Below are positions 61,301 through 64,000 of a DNA stretch of 64,000 bases, piece after piece (position 1 is the stretch's first letter; each line of letters begins with the position of its first letter). Below the pieces are notes generated by a model, which ran no database searches, was not told the DNA's origin, and saw nothing but the letters and a program-made list of their open reading frames with translations. The stretch covers positions 2,935,501 to 2,999,500 of the forward strand of contig NC_064043.1 in NCBI RefSeq assembly GCF_932526225.1, given 5' to 3'. The translations under genes and the position numbers were made by a program. This stretch comes from Nematostella vectensis. Its lineage: Eukaryota > Cnidaria > Anthozoa > Actiniaria > Edwardsiidae.

Positions 61301-63635
61301 CCAAAGCCAAAAGCAGGATCGTACACCCCTGTTGCTATCAGGCCAAACAGACCATCAGTTCAGGCACCAAAGCCTGGTGATGACACTGATGATAATGATT
61401 ATGATGATGATGATGATAATAACAAAGATGAAAGTGGTGAAGAAGTTTGTGCAAAGCATGGTTATTACGTCTTAATTCATGGGGAAAAGGTACTGCGCCC
61501 ATACCCCCAGGGAGAAGGAAAACCCACAGCTTCTGTCCGACCAATGATTGCAGAGGATCTGGCAAGTTCAGATAGTGACAGCATTGACAATCTGGATTTG
61601 AAGCCACTATCCCTGAATGTCCAAAACTCAGATGCACTTGAAGCCAGTATGTAGAAATTGACTGGGAGTGTCTTTCATCCAAGCAAATGCTGCAGATTGA
61701 AAAGGCAACTCCTTCTACTAGTTTCTTCACAAAGAAGGAAATAAATGATTTACAATATATAAGGATACAAAAGGCAAAGTATCCCTACCACCGAACAAAA
61801 GGAAATATGGTATAGAATATATAATGATATAAAGAAGTCCCTTCTAAAAACAAGATGACTATATGACTATACTAAGATTGGTATGATCAACAAGATTGTT
61901 AGTTATATGGTTGCTTTTAGTTGCTACTATTGACAAAGTTCTTGACGCGTTTGATAAAATGCGTCTTGTAGTCTAAAATAGAATAGAATTATGTTGTAAT
62001 ATGTAGTTGATACTAGTTTTAGTTGAGCTAAAGGTAGAATAGAGTTATATTAGGTAGAATGGTTTATTCAAGTAGCAAGGTTAAATTGTTTTTCTTCTTG
62101 TCATTTCGTCATTGAACCAACATGTTATAATAATCTAGAAGGCATTCTCAAGAGATTTCTAAAAACACTCAGGAATGAATATCAAATGCATAGACATCTA
62201 AAACATTCAGAGTATTATAAGCATTTATACAGTATTTTATTGGATTCATATATTTTATTGTTTCAGTTATGTTCTCAAACTTTATATTGTTTCAAAACAA
62301 ATATATCAGTTGACTTTATTATCAATTGCTTAAAGTACGTATATAACGGTTATTATTATTATTATCATTATTCAAAGCACTTGTTATTTAGCTTCAGAAA
62401 TAGTTTAATAGCAGCACAGTTTTTTTTAACAGAGTCAGAAGTATTTAACATAGTTTGCAGTATTTAACCTTGCTAGGCATTTTCTGCGTATATTTATCCA
62501 TACTGGTATAATGTCTCAGTCACAATATCTGTTATAAGGGTGTTCGCTACCTATTTATCCCCTCAGTTAAATATTATTCACAAATCATCAACTATCAAAC
62601 ACTCACTTTGCTATAATTATTTGAATCTATTTTTTTTCACTTTTTGAAATTCTCTTCACTTTTTTTAAAAATTCCTATCCTATAAGGATTGAGACAACAT
62701 AAAAATCTGGTTGAGATTATTATTTTATCTATTATATGGGTGATCATTTAACAGGGGAATTCTAAAAGGTAGTTCTCCGTCCTTATAAGAAGAGTAAAAA
62801 GCTTTTTATAGATTATGAACAATTCACAAGTGCAAAATTTTTAAGTTTTATATTGATGTCAGAGGGCTTTTATAAGATAAGCATTTGTAATAGAGTGTGC
62901 TTTGTAGAGCATGGCTAGAGCCGTGATACAAACACATTTCTATCGTAGTGAACTCACAATTTCTGCCGGCTTGTATTTGGGTGAAAGGGAGCCTGCGTAG
63001 ACTTGGAGGAACTGAGAACTTTTTTATCATAAATTCAAATCAGAAACTGTGGTTTCACTACGATTTTACAGGAAGAGGCAACAAATGGAAATAATTAAAT
63101 AAATGAATGATTGGCAGTTGAATTCTAATTATTTAGTGTGAAAATGTGTAACCAGTAAAGGTAAATGCTTTTCGAGTGAATAAGAAGTTGAATGGCACCT
63201 CATCGTAATGGCTGCATAATCAATAACACCTCCACGCTGGAGGCATAGCTGCATATGGGAGTGTGTCGATTCCAACGAGTCTTTATAATCTAGCTTCTGG
63301 GTCCACTTTTCATTGAAGGGGAAGGTATATTTTCTGATGCATGGCTGCCTGGCCAATTGTATTTTGGTATTCTATTTCTTCAATAAAATCTATGTTAATT
63401 GGTTATCCATCTGCGTCATGTTGATTGTTTCCCTGAAATTCATGACCATTTCAGAGTACATTTTTCTGATTGGCTTATAGTTCGGTGTATTAATACCACT
63501 TCAACACGACCATTTCAGAGTACAGCTGCAAGAAGAACTCTGCATATAGAGACTTGCAGCGCCCGTCCAGTGGCCTGAAGAGATCCTCCTCCCTTCGAAC
63601 AACTCGCCAGCACCGTGACAGCAGCTCCCGAGATG
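55343..63635 (+). CDS. DCLK: Doublecortin-family protein (DCX/DCLK type), partial
   Basis: Doublecortin domains bind between microtubule protofilaments; DCLK proteins add a C-terminal CaMK-like kinase (family knowledge). Exon 55343-56025 (ATG at 55,360) encodes 222 residues: a Ser/Arg-rich N-terminus, then DCX domain 1 at about 47-127 (IMFYRNGDRFFSGLKLAVSS, VRYIFNSETG, YVCSSSNHF). DCX domain 2 starts at about 169 (KLVTVVKHGKKPQKKVTMLL, KLYTVDMKP) and is completed by exon 59781-59880 (IKTLRDLFYDDHTFVALSS). That exon ends in phase 1. Two phase-matched acceptors follow: 60,870 (short terminal exon, separate entry) and 63,519. Exon 63519-63635 encodes a basic Ser-rich linker (RDLQRPSSGLKRSSSLRTTR) and ends in phase 1 at a GTGAGT donor, so the gene continues beyond the window. 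No kinase domain is visible here, so DCLK rather than DCX is an inference. The intron 56,026-59,780 is strongly CpG-depleted after about 57,290. Confidence 0.85.
56030..59780. other. Doublecortin intron 1
   Basis: Intron of 3.75 kb. The first 1.3 kb is CpG-rich and the rest almost lacks CpG. A 24-base block (starting GAGATCTTTATATAGTTC) is tandemly doubled at 58,811-58,860. No exon seen. Confidence 0.7.
60870..61654 (+). CDS. Probable alternative 3' terminal exon of the doublecortin gene
   Basis: A pyrimidine-rich acceptor (TTTCTCTGACTCTAG) at 60,869 opens a 785-base reading frame in exactly the phase needed after exon 59781-59880: the split codon C+GT makes Arg. It ends in TAG at 61,652-61,654, and AATAAA follows at 61,740. 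It would add about 260 residues: SEKPPWRFSVVPKKIPYIPA, a Pro/Lys/Ser/Thr-rich basic stretch (SRPKSARTRAWSVSPRLY; KPRPKPKAG), an Asp-rich tract and a compact stretch CAKHGYYVLIHGEKVLRPYP. The product would be a DCX-only protein of about 516 residues with a basic tail. A second phase-compatible acceptor (CCAG at 60,740) with a weaker tract exists. The frame is open further upstream to 60,611, but no domain is seen there. Confidence 0.65.
61660..63518. other. Doublecortin intron / 3' flank of the terminal exon
   Basis: AT-rich non-coding sequence after the poly(A) signal at 61,740. No further exon until 63,519. Small open frames here lack protein-like composition. Confidence 0.6.
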
Positions 63636-64000
63636 GTGAGTTCACCCAAACCACACCCACAATTGACGGGCCCTTGTGTATGAGTCAAGAGTGATTCATT
63701 CTTGAAGCTCAAAAACATGGAATAAACGAAATAGCTATTTCAGGGTCATTGAATGATTGTGTATAAGTGTCACAGTAAAAATTACAAGAAGGATTGCAGT
63801 AATTACAGTAATACTAGAGACATTTTTCAGCAGGAAAGATCTTGCTCTAATGATTTGTTTGGTAAAATAAACAGCTAAGCTTGAGTACTTTGTCGTGAGA
63901 AATGATAACCATAAAAAAGTAATTTGACTGGTTTCTTAATTTGAATGATATTGAACAATATTGTAAATGGGATATGGTAAATTAAAAAAAAAATATAAAA
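63636..64000. other. Doublecortin intron at the right edge
   Basis: AT-rich intron after the GTGAGT donor at 63,636. No exon visible before the window ends. Confidence 0.6.

Overview
The window looks like nuclear DNA from an anthozoan cnidarian, most like a sea anemone of the Nematostella type. This is inferred from compact intron-rich genes with GT-AG introns, proteins very close to vertebrate orthologues, abundant short palindromic transposons, and CpG-poor gene bodies next to CpG-rich intergenic DNA. No database was searched. Gene names rest on recognising the proteins.

Region by region. (1) 1-12,882, minus strand: the first nine coding exons of EXOC1 (Sec3, exocyst), whose 3' part runs off the left edge. 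Its introns hold a 5.8 kb foldback-like palindrome (about 1,976-7,826), a 409 bp and a 1,167 bp element with visible target-site duplications, and a hairpin element sitting on the splice donor of exon 3. (2) 13,200-15,460: a TTAA-flanked MITE, a poly-G minisatellite and a rhodopsin-class GPCR on the minus strand, interrupted by one in-frame stop. (3) 16,904-19,944, plus: YIPF6 (Golgi Yip1 family). (4) 22,007-22,261, plus: TIMM8 (mitochondrial small Tim chaperone). (5) 23,630-25,835, minus: COMMD8. It is divergent from (6) 26,033-35,313, plus: KIF9 (ciliary kinesin). The two start codons are 197 bp apart, and this gap carries RFX/X-box-like half sites. Two of the five KIF9 introns are mostly minisatellite. 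(7) 36,960-38,156, minus: an intact neuropeptide-type GPCR whose C-terminal tail and stop codon merge into a 54 bp minisatellite. (8) 38.3-48.4 kb: gene-poor DNA with arrays and hairpins. (9) 48,419-48,845, plus: a first exon with a SAM-like helical domain and an acidic tail, not identified. (10) 55,343 to the right edge, plus: a doublecortin-family gene (DCX/DCLK type) with two tandem DCX domains. It has a probable alternative terminal exon (60,870-61,654) that would give a DCX-only protein, competing with a downstream exon (63,519-63,635) that continues out of the window.

The genes are mainly housekeeping or cytoskeletal: exocytosis, Golgi traffic, mitochondrial import, COMMD/CCC trafficking, cilia and microtubules. 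Two orphan-type receptors lie among them. They do not form an operon or one pathway. I found no undescribed defence-like or enzymatic system. The most unusual signals are structural: the foldback palindrome, a transposon whose target duplication is a splice donor, degenerate partial copies of exons beside COMMD8, YIPF6 and KIF9, a receptor tail built from a minisatellite unit, the alternative doublecortin 3' exon, and a sharp CpG boundary inside the doublecortin gene.
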